From the NCBI RefSeq assembly GCF_044748305.1, contig NZ_JBIVFT010000014.1:1-64000 (forward strand): DNA of 64,000 nt. Reading direction: 5' to 3'. Below the pieces are notes generated by a model, which saw only the letters and a list, made by a program, of their open reading frames with translations, was not told the DNA's origin and ran no database searches. The DNA comes from Arthrobacter_E sp044748305 (GTDB lineage Bacteria > Actinomycetota > Actinomycetes > Actinomycetales > Micrococcaceae). Within the stretch, counting starts at the first letter, position 1. Each line of letters starts with the position of its first letter. Of this stretch, positions 8,501 to 16,340 are shown piece by piece. The position numbers were made by a program, and so were the translations under genes.

Positions 8501-9007
8501 CGGCTCGGTCAGTTCGAAGAGCAGCGCCAGCTGCGGCGCAGGGGCGGAAGGCGACGGTCCTGCGGTTTCCGGCAGGAGGGGCGTCAGGGCCTTCTCCCAG
8601 GAGGACTGGCCGATCGCGCGGCTCCGCGCCGGGGACGCGGCGGCTGCCGTCGTGTTGGGAAGCGGTGCGGGACCGCGACGGCGGGAGGCGACGGCGTCGT
8701 CGGAGTCCAGAAGACCACGATCCTGTGCGGTGAAGAGGAGCGCCGCGACATGCTTGCAGTCCTGACGTACCGGGCAGTCGCAGAGAGCTGTGAGGCAGCG
8801 CCAGGAATCCCCTTGCTGCTGGAGCTTGGCGACGGCGCGGTATGAGCGGGAGCCCTCGACCCTGCCGGTGAGCAGACCGGTGGTCCGTCCGAACACCAGG
8901 TTGAACACGCGCTCCTGGCGTGCATACTCGTAGCCGCGCTCCGCACTGGCTTCGCTGAAGCGCTCGGCGAGGGTGCCCAGACGCTCCTGGGCCTGCGAAG
9001 TGGCCAT
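5516..9007 (-). CDS. SWIM zinc-finger SNF2-family helicase (DEAD/SNF2 ATPase)
   Basis: 1163 aa. Near the N-terminus a SWIM finger CDCPVRQDCKH (C-x-C-x5-C-x-H, about 76-86). A long middle region precedes a complete SNF2 ATPase: Walker A DDMGLGKT (about residue 694), Walker B-like DEAQ (about 827), SITGTPLENN, and the C-lobe with YLDGATRQRAEVI, GGFGINLTEADYV and the arginine-finger segment AVDRAHRIGQ (about 1096). Such proteins translocate on double-stranded DNA and may act in repair or transcription-complex recycling (family knowledge). ATG 9007 was chosen over an in-frame start 61 codons upstream because the SWIM-SNF2 family begins here and the upstream part is arginine/glycine junk overlapping a divergent promoter. 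Confidence 0.92.
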   Translation of the reverse strand: MATSQAQERLGTLAERFSEASAERGYEYARQERVFNLVFGRTTGLLTGRVEGSRSYRAVAKLQQQGDSWRCLTALCDCPVRQDCKHVAALLFTAQDRGLLDSDDAVASRRRGPAPLPNTTAAAASPARSRAIGQSSWEKALTPLLPETAGPSPSAPAPQLALLFELTEPRPAVSRGGRIYSPAEPAGLRVRPLSMGARGKWIKSEVAWTNINYLSYYRKFAREQTDALAEFLELSRLPGQHAGNQPGQWLELSQYNGRHLAQALVDLAAKGIALIQDPDPRSPGVRLEREHASLELTVDRRDDGGLDIAPRLEAHGRAVDLRQLHFTGTPTALAFHTGPATPGGSPDGTLVLMPLAPASTELVAFARAAEPVHIPAEDEERFLSDFYPRLRQGAAVVAASDEVQLPTIGKPVLSLLANYRKDHRLDLHWEWHYTNNGKQISQPLILDPGDAGYRDERGEQRILTSVGKPWDLIPALASEPSLGRDGAWTLPSLAPTAVLHGMDTVAFTEELLPQLRDLPDVEVDVNGVVPDYREAVEAPVVHVSTLDKDDRDWFGLEIVVTLEGEQVAFGQIFSAIASGQTRMVLPSGKHFPLDTPELQQLRELIEEARALSDRPGEELQISRFQVGLWEQFAAIGVVEQQAKEWRRSVTGLLNVEDSTQDLEAPSGLNAQMRPYQLQGFRWLRFLYDHRLGGVLADDMGLGKTLQTLALLCSLREDPARTATDDGGAGKEATAEDGGLAPSSAGTEAPRRAPFLVVAPSSVVSNWAMEAARFAPGLKTVAVAETFKRSGLDPAEEFAGADLVVTSYALFRLELERYQKLEWDALVLDEAQFVKNHQSKAYQAARKLNAPFKLAITGTPLENNLMELWALLSIVAPGLFPSPGKFAEYYRRPIEVHGHPKLLAKLRQRIRPLMLRRTKEQVVKELPPKLEQVLTVELNPRHAKAYQTHLQRERQKILGLLEDANKHRFTIFQSLTLLRQLALDPSLVDPELAGVRSSKLDVLFEQLEDVLAEGHRALIFSQFTGFLGKVRERLDAAGVQYAYLDGATRQRAEVIKSFKEGDAPLFLISLKAGGFGINLTEADYVFLLDPWWNPASEAQAVDRAHRIGQDKQVMVYRLVAKDTIEEKVMVLKAKKSKLFDSVAGDEALASTHLSAEDLAGLFRE

Positions 9008-9161
9008 CTTGCTAAGTCTAGTTCCCCGGCGCCGGGTCCCGGACAGTGAGTCTGCTCCGGTGCCCCGTCCCCCCGGGACATGGGCCGGCGGGACGGGGAG
9101 GCCGAATCCGCGGGAGGCGGAAAGCGCTCGGCCTGTCAGAGGGGAGCGATAGCCTGAACGC

Positions 9162-9830
9162 ATGGCACAGACAGGGCGGAAAGCACGCACGGCGGCACCC
9201 AGGGTCTCGGAACCGGACCTTCCCCCGGCTCTTGGTGAGATCGATGGTCTGAAGCGGTATGACGAGATCTCCGAGAGCGTCGTCCTGGGCCTCAGCGGGG
9301 ACGTCGATGCCGGCCACGCTCATCTGAGCGAGTGCGTGTTGCGGGACGTCACAGTGGACCGTCTGGACTTGAGCGGTGCCACGCTGGCCGACGTCGATAT
9401 CGAGGACCTGCGGGCCACTGAACTGGTGTTGCGGAACGCCGGAGTGCGGCGGGTCCGCCTGGTCGGCGGACGGATCGGCACGCTGGACCTGTCCGGCGCC
9501 GATGTCGACAGCCTGGAACTCCGGGACGTCCGGATCGACTACCTGGGTCTCTCCGGCTCCAAAGCCCAGGACGTCAAGGTCATCGATTGTCAGCTGCGCA
9601 CCGTGGACGTGCCCCTTGCCACGTTGAAGCGCGTGGCATTCCAGGGCTGCCGTGCCGAGGAAGTGGACAGCAGAGACCTCTCGGCAACGGACGTGGACCT
9701 GCGAGGCCTGGACGCGCAGACCTTCACGGCGGTCAACGGGCTCCGCGGTGCGACTCTTGCGGAATCTCAGGTCCGGGAACTGGCCGTCCAGATGGCTCTC
9801 CAGTCCGGAATTCTCGTCACAGAGGGCTGA
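9162..9830 (+). CDS. Pentapeptide-repeat-like protein
   Basis: 222 aa. From about residue 43 to 190 the chain is a run of loosely five-residue periods with central Leu/Val (for example LSGATLADVDIEDLRATEL, LDLSGADVDSLELRDVRI), the signature of a right-handed quadrilateral beta-helix. No signal peptide or membrane segment. Some family members mimic DNA (Qnr-like), but many have unknown roles and nothing here singles that out. The -10-like TAGCCT at 9150-9155 lies exactly 6 nt before ATG with no Shine-Dalgarno, so the mRNA is probably leaderless. Divergent from the SNF2 gene. Confidence 0.75.
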   Translation: MAQTGRKARTAAPRVSEPDLPPALGEIDGLKRYDEISESVVLGLSGDVDAGHAHLSECVLRDVTVDRLDLSGATLADVDIEDLRATELVLRNAGVRRVRLVGGRIGTLDLSGADVDSLELRDVRIDYLGLSGSKAQDVKVIDCQLRTVDVPLATLKRVAFQGCRAEEVDSRDLSATDVDLRGLDAQTFTAVNGLRGATLAESQVRELAVQMALQSGILVTEG

Positions 9831-9908
9831 CTCCGCCACTTCACAGCCTGTCCCCAGCCATTTCCCACCCTGTCGCCTTACGGTTCATGAGCCGGTTGGA
9901 GTCGAGAG

Positions 9909-10688
9909 GTGCCTGTTGTGGTGGAAATGCGTTCGTCCGTGCTGCGGAAAGTCCCGCAGGTCACGGTCCTGTTCTGGGTGGTCAAGCTTCTCACCACCGC
10001 CCTTGGCGAATCGGCCTCGGACTTCCTCGTCACCAGCGTGGACCCCTATCTCGCGGTCATCGTGTCCTTCCTGGTGTTCGCCGTGGCGCTCGCCGCCCAG
10101 CTCCGGGTCCGGCGCTACATCCCGTGGGTCTACTGGCTCGCGGTGACCATGGTCGCCGTCTTCGGAACCATGGCGGCGGATGTCATCCATGTGGTCCTCG
10201 GGGTGCCCTATCTGGTGTCCACGCTCGGTTTCGCCTGCGTTCTGGCGCTCGTTTTCTGGGCCTGGCGCCGGAGCGAGGGGACGTTGTCGATCCACAGCAT
10301 CACCGGTGGCCGGCGGGAGCTCTTCTACTGGGCGGCCGTGCTGGCGACCTTCGCGCTCGGCACCGCGGCGGGTGACCTGCTGGCCTACACGGCGGGGCTC
10401 GGGTTCTTCGCGGCAGGCGTGGTGTTCGCCGTGCTGTTCGCGATCCCCGGCATCGCCCACCGTCTGGCGGGACTGAATGCGACCCTGGCCTTCTGGACCG
10501 CCTATGTCATCACCCGCCCGCTCGGTGCCTCCTTCGCCGACTGGTCCGGCAAGGACACCGCCGTCGGCGGGCTGGGCTGGGGTGACGGCCCCGTGGCCGC
10601 CGTCCTCGGGCTGCTCATCGTTCTCGGGGTCGGCTGGATGCAGCTCCGGGAACGCCGGTCCAGCAGAGAACTGGAGCTCGCCCGCTAG
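9909..10688 (+). CDS. DUF347/COG4705 multi-pass membrane protein
   Basis: About 259 aa with eight or so hydrophobic segments. It carries repeated DUF347-type units: KVPQVTVLFWVVKLLTTALGE, FGTMAADVIHVVLGVP, LFYWAAVLATFALGTAAGDL and AFWTAYVITRPLGASFADW. The regularly spaced acidic residues (E/D after G or A) within transmembrane segments suggest ion or metal transport, but this is inference. The start is uncertain: GTG 9909 gives the full first repeat, an in-frame ATG lies at 9927. It is 79 nt after the pentapeptide gene on the same strand and converges on the sensor kinase gene, overlapping its end by 4 nt. Confidence 0.75.
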   Translation: MPVVVEMRSSVLRKVPQVTVLFWVVKLLTTALGESASDFLVTSVDPYLAVIVSFLVFAVALAAQLRVRRYIPWVYWLAVTMVAVFGTMAADVIHVVLGVPYLVSTLGFACVLALVFWAWRRSEGTLSIHSITGGRRELFYWAAVLATFALGTAAGDLLAYTAGLGFFAAGVVFAVLFAIPGIAHRLAGLNATLAFWTAYVITRPLGASFADWSGKDTAVGGLGWGDGPVAAVLGLLIVLGVGWMQLRERRSSRELELAR

Positions 10689-11818
10689 GCCCCGCCCACC
10701 GGCAGACGGAGCGACACCTCCAACCCCGGCTCGCTGAGCTGGGCCTCCACCTGGCCTCCATGGGCCTCTGCGATGCCTTTGGCGATCGCGAGCCCCAAGC
10801 CGGCGCCTGGTCCGGCGCCTTCGGCGGAGAGATCTCTCCAGCCGGCGTCGAACATCCTGCCCAGATCGGCGACGGCGACCCCCGGCCCGCGATCCCGCAC
10901 GCTCAGCCGCGCCAGCGCGCCGTCGTCGGTGCTCACCGTCACGGTGACGGAGGAACCCTGCGGGGCGAAGCGGATGGCGTTGGCCAGGAGGTTGGACACC
11001 GCGCGGCCCACCGCATGCGGGTCGACGCGGGCGACGACGGCGCTGACGTCCGCGCCGCTGACCATCACCGAGCGCGCGGCGGCAGCGGGCATCAGATCGG
11101 CGACGGCGTCTGACACGACATCGGCCAGATCGACCTCCTCGTAGTGGAGCCGGAAGGTGCCGGTCTGCAGCTTGGACAGCTCGAAGAGATCGTCCACCAG
11201 GCGGCTCACCCGGTCCGCCTGGTTCAGGATCTGCCGCTGGTAGTCGGCCCGGTCCACGGCGGTGCCCTCGTCCAAGGCCTCGGCGAGGGCGCGGATCCCG
11301 GTGATCGGAGTGCGCAGATCGTGCGTCACCCAGGCGAAGAACAGGCTCCGGGTCTCCTCCAGCTCCCTGAGCTCAGTGCGGGCTGCGGTGAGCCGGCGGG
11401 AAGCGTCGGCCAATTGCTCGGAGACCTCCCGGATCTCACGCGGGGCATCCCGTTCGGCGGGGCCCGGTTCATGAGGTTCGGTTCCGGTGCCCAGCTCTCC
11501 GGCCCGGCGTCGCAAGCCCCCAAGCGAACTCGCGAGGCCGCGGCCCACCAGCCACGACGCCAGCAGCGAGAGCACCGCCGACGCGCAGACCACCCAGAGC
11601 AGGATCAGGGTGTCATGCCCGGAGAGGTACATTTCCGTCGAGATGACCAGAACGGAGAGCACCACCGAGGCCAGAGCGCCCGCGGTCACGATCAATCCGC
11701 GCGATGCGACCGAGGCCCGGCGGGAGAAACGGATCAGCAGTGCTTCCAGGGCCGCGACGAACAGGGTGATGACCAGAGTGGTCAGGACGATCTGCAAGAA
11801 GTCCGGAAACGCGATCAT
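10685..11818 (-). CDS. Two-component sensor histidine kinase (HisKA/HATPase)
   Basis: 377 aa. Three hydrophobic segments in the first ~105 residues with little extracytoplasmic sequence, so it probably senses within or at the membrane. The H-box FFAWVTHDLRTPITGI has the phospho-accepting His near residue 164; the ATP-binding domain shows N (SNLLANAIRFAP), G1 (VRDRGPGVA) and G2 (GAGLGLAIA) boxes. Start overlaps the stop of the response-regulator gene by 4 nt (ATGA), so the two are translationally coupled. The gene ends in a 4-nt overlap with the convergent DUF347 gene. Confidence 0.92.
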   Translation of the reverse strand: MIAFPDFLQIVLTTLVITLFVAALEALLIRFSRRASVASRGLIVTAGALASVVLSVLVISTEMYLSGHDTLILLWVVCASAVLSLLASWLVGRGLASSLGGLRRRAGELGTGTEPHEPGPAERDAPREIREVSEQLADASRRLTAARTELRELEETRSLFFAWVTHDLRTPITGIRALAEALDEGTAVDRADYQRQILNQADRVSRLVDDLFELSKLQTGTFRLHYEEVDLADVVSDAVADLMPAAAARSVMVSGADVSAVVARVDPHAVGRAVSNLLANAIRFAPQGSSVTVTVSTDDGALARLSVRDRGPGVAVADLGRMFDAGWRDLSAEGAGPGAGLGLAIAKGIAEAHGGQVEAQLSEPGLEVSLRLPVGGA

Positions 11819-12513
11819 CCCTCACCTCCGCGAAGGTCGAACCGGTACCCCGAACCCCATTCGGTCTTCAGGTGGACCGGGAAACGGGGGTCCTCCTCGA
11901 TCTTCTCCCGCAAGCGGCGGATGTGGACGGTCACGGTCGACGGGTCGCCGAACTGCCATTGCCAGACCTCACGGAGGATCTCGTCCCGGCTGATGGTGCG
12001 GCCAGGATTGTTCAGAAGATAGAGGAAGAGCTCGTATTCGCGGGTGGTCAAGGGGATCGGGACGCCATCACGCCGGATATGCCGCCTCGCGGGATCCACC
12101 CGGAAGGGGCCGAGCCCGAACTCCGACGGGGCCGCCCCGGCCTGCCGGGAGCGGCGCAGCAAAGCCTCGATCCGCAGCTTGAGTTCCTTCAGGGCGAAAG
12201 GCTTGGCAAGGTAGTCGTCGGCCCCCGATTCCAGGCCCGCGATGCGGTCCGGGACCGCGTCCAGGGCGGTGAGCATGATGATGGGCACGTCCGAGGTCGC
12301 TCGCAGGGCGCGGCAGACCTCGTCGCCGCTGAGCCCGGGCAGCATCCGGTCCAGCACCACCAGTGCGGGGCGTTCGGCCGCGAAGCGTGCCAGCACTTCG
12401 GAACCGTTGTCCACGGCGGTCACGGAGAAGCCCTGCCCGCTCAGATAGTCGTTCACCACGGTGCGGACGGTCCGGTCATCCTCCACCACCAGGATCCGGG
12501 GGCTCGTATTCAT
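11815..12513 (-). CDS. OmpR/PhoB-family response regulator
   Basis: 232 aa. Receiver domain with acidic pocket EDD at 11-13, phospho-acceptor Asp55 (VVLDRML), Thr in MLTALD and Lys in LAKPF; winged-helix domain from about 135 with TTREYELFLYLLNNPGR and TVTVHIRRLREKIE. Partner kinase follows with a 4-nt overlap. A TAGCCT box (12525-12520 on the minus strand) lies exactly 6 nt before ATG, indicating a leaderless transcript. Divergent from the DM13-DoxX operon, the most obvious regulatory target. Confidence 0.93.
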   Translation of the reverse strand: MNTSPRILVVEDDRTVRTVVNDYLSGQGFSVTAVDNGSEVLARFAAERPALVVLDRMLPGLSGDEVCRALRATSDVPIIMLTALDAVPDRIAGLESGADDYLAKPFALKELKLRIEALLRRSRQAGAAPSEFGLGPFRVDPARRHIRRDGVPIPLTTREYELFLYLLNNPGRTISRDEILREVWQWQFGDPSTVTVHIRRLREKIEEDPRFPVHLKTEWGSGYRFDLRGGEG

Positions 12514-12667
12514 GCCAGGAGGCTATCAGCGGGCACTTCGCGTGATCCGATTCCTTACAGCTCTGACAGGACTGGCCGGAGCGCCTCTCTGAATTCCTAC
12601 GGTGAAGGAGTCGCCGGTCGTGGCGGCAGCCCGTGCGGACACGCCGCACCGACGAGAAGGAGTCATC

Positions 12668-13141
12668 ATGCGAAAACTGGTACTCGGATCCATCCTCCTG
12701 GCCACCGCGGGCCTCGGCCTGGCGGCCTGCGGCAGTCCTTCCTCGACTTCCTCCGCACCCTCTGAGAGCGGCATGTCGTCCATGAGCCCGAGCATGTCGG
12801 CTTCGCCGTCCATGGGCATGATGCACGACTCCTCCGCAGCGTCCCGGAGCGGGATGTTCGCCGGACTGAACGGTAAGAAGGTCTCCGGATCCGCCACGCT
12901 GAGCGGCGGCGAACTGATGCTCTCCGGCTTCAGTTCGGACCAGGGGCCGGATCTGCACGTCTATCTCACTCATGGGACCGACGAGTCGGCCGTCACCGCG
13001 GGCAAGGAGCTCGCTCCGGTGAAGTTCGACGCCGCCTCTCAGACGTTCTCCCTGAACGGCATCGACGCGAGCGGCTACACCGACGTCGTCATCCACTGCG
13101 ATAAGGCGAAGGCAGTGTTCGGGGCGGCGAAGCTGACATGA
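12668..13141 (+). CDS. DM13-domain lipoprotein with methionine-rich linker
   Basis: 157 aa. Lipoprotein signal with lipobox LAAC (Cys21), then a Ser/Pro/Met-rich linker (about residues 35-62; SGMSSMSPSMSASPSMGMMH) and a DM13 domain (about 65-157) ending in the conserved VVIHCDKAKAVFG with its single cysteine. DM13 domains are proposed to be redox-active in electron transfer. The methionine cluster resembles copper-binding segments, which is inference. AGAAGGA lies 6 nt before ATG; an in-frame upstream start at 12602 lacks a signal peptide. Overlaps the DoxX-like gene by 4 nt. Probably controlled by the divergent two-component system. Confidence 0.85.
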   Translation: MRKLVLGSILLATAGLGLAACGSPSSTSSAPSESGMSSMSPSMSASPSMGMMHDSSAASRSGMFAGLNGKKVSGSATLSGGELMLSGFSSDQGPDLHVYLTHGTDESAVTAGKELAPVKFDAASQTFSLNGIDASGYTDVVIHCDKAKAVFGAAKLT

Positions 13142-13671
13142 GAACGATGACGACGGCGGCCCGCGCCGGTGCGCTGGCCGCCGCGGCGGTGCGGATCGCC
13201 GTCGGGGTGCTGTGGCTCGGGGAGGCCCGCACGAAGTTCGCCTCGGGGTTCGGCGCCGCTGACATCGGCCTGGTGGTGCAGAGCACGGCCGGGAACAGCC
13301 GCGTTCCTTCCTGGTATGCGGAGCTGCTGGCCCACACCATCGGGGCGACCCCGGCCTTGGCGGGCATCGCTGTTCCCTGCACGGAGGCGCTCCTGGGCGT
13401 CCTGCTGTGTGCCGGATTCCTGAGCAGGTGGACCGGGGCGGCGTCCTTGCTGGTGCTCGCCTCGTACTGGCTCAGCGATCAGTTGATCGTCCAGTATCCG
13501 GTGATGCTCGGTCTGGGCGCCGTCGTGCTCTTGTTCCCGGCCGCCGCGGGAAGGCTCTCGGTGACCGCCCTGGTCCGGTGGTGGAGGGGCCGTGGATCTC
13601 GAGGGAGTGGAGGTGTGGAGCCGCCGCAGCGCGCCCCGGGCTCCGTTCACCCAAGGTTCACCCGCCCTTGA
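13138..13671 (+). CDS. DoxX-family membrane protein
   Basis: 177 aa with four transmembrane helices; the first begins AAAAVRIAVGVLWLGEARTKF, which is the typical DoxX start with a charged residue after helix 1. DoxX proteins are membrane components of quinone-linked oxidoreductases or partners of thiol/DM13 proteins. ATGA overlap with the DM13 lipoprotein gene shows coupled translation, so the pair probably works as one membrane redox unit. The C-terminal ~30 residues are arginine/glycine/proline rich and probably cytoplasmic. Confidence 0.82.
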   Translation: MRTMTTAARAGALAAAAVRIAVGVLWLGEARTKFASGFGAADIGLVVQSTAGNSRVPSWYAELLAHTIGATPALAGIAVPCTEALLGVLLCAGFLSRWTGAASLLVLASYWLSDQLIVQYPVMLGLGAVVLLFPAAAGRLSVTALVRWWRGRGSRGSGGVEPPQRAPGSVHPRFTRP

Positions 13672-13748
13672 CCTGTCCTCACCGGTCGCGCCCAGGCACT
13701 GCGCGTACGGTCGGAAGTGTCCCGTGGACTTCTCGAGTGAGGATCATC

Positions 13749-14618
13749 ATGACCGATACGCAGCTTCCCGTCGTCCTGCTGAAGGAAGCCCTGGAGGGCG
13801 GCCCCGATGAGGTGGTGGACGGAAACGTCACCGTCGTCAACGCCATGTATCAGGAACTCCTCGGTGAAGGGGAGATCTCCGCGGATGCGCTCCGCAGCTA
13901 CTACGTGGACTTCTACCTGACCCAGGCCTTGGGCGGCGGCTTCGCCCAGTACGTTTTCACGGCGGAGGAGCGCGAAGACCTCGACGAGTACGTCCGGGCC
14001 GGGCTTGCCGCCATGGGCGCCACGGGTCACCTCGACCTCTTCAACCGCACCGCCGCGGCCTTCGACGCACTCTCCGAGACGGACGAGGAAGCGTACCTGG
14101 ACGGCGACGCCGAAGACGAAGGTTCCGAGGTCAGTGACGCGGTGCTGGCTCAGGAGGAGCTTGACAACGACTTCGAGAGCCTTCTTGAGACCGAGGACAT
14201 CATGGCCCTCAACGCCGCCTGGCTCCGTGGCCTGGAGACCCTCAAGGTGGTCGACGAGGAAGGTCTGGATGCTGTCATCGACGAACGGCTTACCACGGTC
14301 GAAGACCTCGAGGACCGTCGGGCTCAGGCGGAAGCCGCCGCCGTCGAGGACATGCCCGATTTCGAGATCATCATCCGTGAACTCTGCGATGTGGCCGAGG
14401 TGGAACTGGAGAAGATCACCCTGGGCGACCCGAACTTCGTCTACGAGGCCGAGACGGTGCTCGCCTGGCACTTCGTGGCCGATGGCGAGGAATACCTGAT
14501 GATCGAGCTTGAAGACGAGGCGCTCATGGTCCGCCCGGAAAGCCTCGAGGTGGTGGCCGCCGTCGAGATCGAGGAGATCGACGAGGACGAGCTGGAAGCC
14601 GCATCCGTCAAGGCCTGA
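13749..14618 (+). CDS. Highly acidic DUF4375/DMP19-like protein (candidate DNA mimic)
   Basis: 289 aa. Residues about 18-70 match the DMP19/DUF4375 pattern (alpha-helical, with YYVDFYLTQALGGGFAQYVF corresponding to the family's NGGF-Q-Y segment). By hand count about 79 Asp/Glu against about 14 Lys/Arg (27% acidic), so the net charge is extremely negative across the whole chain, including a C-terminal half that continues beyond the usual family domain. DMP19 of Neisseria is a DNA mimic that binds a repressor; that role is only suggested here. GTGAGGATC precedes ATG. A long class B palindrome follows 13 nt after the stop. Confidence 0.7.
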   Translation: MTDTQLPVVLLKEALEGGPDEVVDGNVTVVNAMYQELLGEGEISADALRSYYVDFYLTQALGGGFAQYVFTAEEREDLDEYVRAGLAAMGATGHLDLFNRTAAAFDALSETDEEAYLDGDAEDEGSEVSDAVLAQEELDNDFESLLETEDIMALNAAWLRGLETLKVVDEEGLDAVIDERLTTVEDLEDRRAQAEAAAVEDMPDFEIIIRELCDVAEVELEKITLGDPNFVYEAETVLAWHFVADGEEYLMIELEDEALMVRPESLEVVAAVEIEEIDEDELEAASVKA

Positions 14619-14631
14619 GGGTCTCTTCCCA

Positions 14632-14698
14632 GTACGCGAGTGGGCACTTGTTCACAGTGTGGGTGCTCCGCACTGTGAACAAGTGCCCACTCGCGTAC
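14632..14698. repeat. Class B-related long palindrome, 28-bp perfect arms
   Basis: The left arm holds GTACGCGAGTGGGCACTTGT and continues TCACAGTG; the right arm is its exact complement, with an 11-nt loop TGGGTGCTCCG. Lies between convergent DUF4375 and DUF1801 genes. Shares CGCGAGTGG-CACTT and CACAGTG with the copies at 36630, 37429, 38019 and 40081. Confidence 0.9.
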
Positions 14699-14738
14699 GT
14701 GGTTCGCGGCGGCCCGCCGTCGTCCGCAGAAGGATGCG

Positions 14739-15080
14739 TCAGGAGACCGCTTTGCGGACCAGATCGCTGATCGTGGCCTCGGTCCCGGGGTCGAGCGCCG
14801 TGATGTTCCAGACGATGGGGTGCATGTTCGCGCCCTCCTGGCGGGCGGGGTTGACCGACTCGCCGAAGCCGAACGCGATGTAGTCCTTGCCGGTCTTGAT
14901 GTAGCAGATGTCCTCGCCGTTCCGGACGTAGAACGGGAGCCCCCAGCGGACCACGGGCTCCAGCTGCGGAGCGTTCTCCCGGATGATGCCGTGCAGGCGC
15001 TCGCCGATCTCCGCATACGGTGCGGGGGCTTCGCGGAGCTTGGCCAGTGCGGCGTCGTCGCCCTTTTTGCTGAACAACAT
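14739..15080 (-). CDS. DUF1801 protein (YdhG/frataxin-like fold)
   Basis: 113 aa. The sequence VRWGLPFYVRNGEDICYI followed by YIAFGFGESV is the hallmark of DUF1801, a small alpha/beta domain sometimes annotated as iron chaperone or Fra-like. Length is normal for the family. GGAGG lies upstream of ATG. It stands alone between two long palindromes (14632-14698 and 15277-15349). Function in the cell is not established. Confidence 0.8.
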   Translation of the reverse strand: MLFSKKGDDAALAKLREAPAPYAEIGERLHGIIRENAPQLEPVVRWGLPFYVRNGEDICYIKTGKDYIAFGFGESVNPARQEGANMHPIVWNITALDPGTEATISDLVRKAVS

Positions 15081-15452
15081 GTCTGAGCCTCCAGTGCGGG
15101 TTTCGTCGAGTGAATTCCGGCCGTGGCTTCTGGGCTCGGCCGATGCTTCAAGCCTACGACGACGACTCCCGTGACCGCAGGGCCACTCGCATCAGCAGCC
15201 CGCTCGCCGCGCTGGCCTGCCCTTCGTTGAGCCTGCCTCGTCGCGTCTGCCCCATTGGACCTGCCTCATCGCGCCTGCCGAGTCCGCTATCGGGGGCGTG
15301 AGTCAGCTACCCGGGGCAGCGGATTCACGCCCCCGATAGCGGACTCGGCGAGTGGGGCGGACCTGGATAGCGGACTCGGCCAGGGCAGTTCGGGCAGTTC
15401 GGGCAGTTCGGGTGGCCGGGGCAACTCGGCTGGGTCGGTCGGTTCGGGGGCT
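15081..15452. repeat. 372-bp intergenic region with long palindrome and repeat fragments
   Basis: No gene is visible. A palindrome with 25-bp perfect arms (15277-15301 / 15325-15349; arm begins GCCGAGTCCGCTATCGGGGG) sits in the middle. A further partial copy of its right arm, GATAGCGGACTCGGC, recurs at 15367-15381. Next come three tandem copies of GGGCAGTTC (15383-15410). Upstream, two imperfect copies of CTGCCTCGTCGCGTCTGCC lie at about 15234-15279. This looks like a site where palindrome units have been duplicated and are decaying. Confidence 0.75.
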
Positions 15453-16340
15453 TCAGTCGAGCGGCACCGCGACGGGTTCGGGTCGCGAGGTCCTGGTGCC
15501 GCCGCGTTGCGCTCCTGCTGCGGCGAGGACCACCAGGACGATTCCCGTCACCTGGAGCGCACTCGGCACCTGATGCAGCACGGCCAGGCCCAGCAGCAGC
15601 CCGAACGCCGGTTCGAGGGCCATCAGGGTGCCGAACGCGGTGGCGGTCATTCGTCGGATCGCGTACATCTCCAGGGCGAAGAGCAGCACCGGCGCCATGA
15701 GGGCCAGCCCGAACGCCGCCGCCAGCACGCCCCAGCTGATCTGCCCGGCCGCCTGCGGAATGCCCACGAATGAGGTCACGACGGCGGCGACCGGCACCGT
15801 CATGGACAGGCCGCTGAGTCCCGAGAACCGGTCGCCCACCTTCTGGGTCAACAGGATGTAACAGGCCCAGGAGATGCCCGCCAGGACGGCGAACCCCACG
15901 CCCAGAAGATCGACCTGCCCGTGCCAAGGCTCGGTCAGCAGCACTACGCCGGCGAGGGCGAGGACGGGCCAGAACACCATGCGCAAGGCGTGGCTCCGGA
16001 CGGCGGCGACCACCAGGGGTCCCATGAACTCGATCGCCACGGCCGTGCCCAGGGGAATGCGATCGATCGCGGCCATGTAGAACACGATCATCCCGCCGGA
16101 CGCGGCCCCGAGACCGAGCAGCGGAACGATGTCCTGTCGCCGCACGGAGCGCAGGGGTGGGCGGGCGATCGCCAGGAAGATCAGTGCTCCCATGCACAGG
16201 CGGAGCCAGGCCGTCCCCGCCGGACCGATCAGCTCGATGAGTCCGATGGACAGGGCCGAGCAGAACTGGGCCGAGAACATGGCCACGATGGCCGGAAGCC
16301 ATGGCGGCAAGGCCGCATTCCGGGTGGGGATCAGACCCAT
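15453..16340 (-). CDS. EamA/DMT-family exporter, RhtA-like
   Basis: 295 aa with ten predicted transmembrane helices in two EamA repeats. The second half includes RRMTATAFGTLMALEPAFGLLLG, the motif shared by RhtA (threonine/homoserine exporter) and YdcZ-like carriers, so amino-acid efflux is the likely role; the substrate is inferred. ATG 16340 overlaps the end of the XRE-cupin gene by 10 nt, so both form one operon, with the regulator upstream. Confidence 0.82.
   Translation of the reverse strand: MGLIPTRNAALPPWLPAIVAMFSAQFCSALSIGLIELIGPAGTAWLRLCMGALIFLAIARPPLRSVRRQDIVPLLGLGAASGGMIVFYMAAIDRIPLGTAVAIEFMGPLVVAAVRSHALRMVFWPVLALAGVVLLTEPWHGQVDLLGVGFAVLAGISWACYILLTQKVGDRFSGLSGLSMTVPVAAVVTSFVGIPQAAGQISWGVLAAAFGLALMAPVLLFALEMYAIRRMTATAFGTLMALEPAFGLLLGLAVLHQVPSALQVTGIVLVVLAAAGAQRGGTRTSRPEPVAVPLD

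Noticed and set aside
5555..8845. 1096-codon open frame on the plus strand
   Set aside because: It is antisense to the SNF2 helicase; composition is low-complexity Arg/Gly/His/Gln with no domains, a GC-skew shadow.
13138..14618. DoxX gene and DUF4375 gene as one fused frame from 13407
   Set aside because: The upstream 114 codons are an alternative frame of the DoxX gene; ATG 13749 with a ribosome-binding site is the real start.
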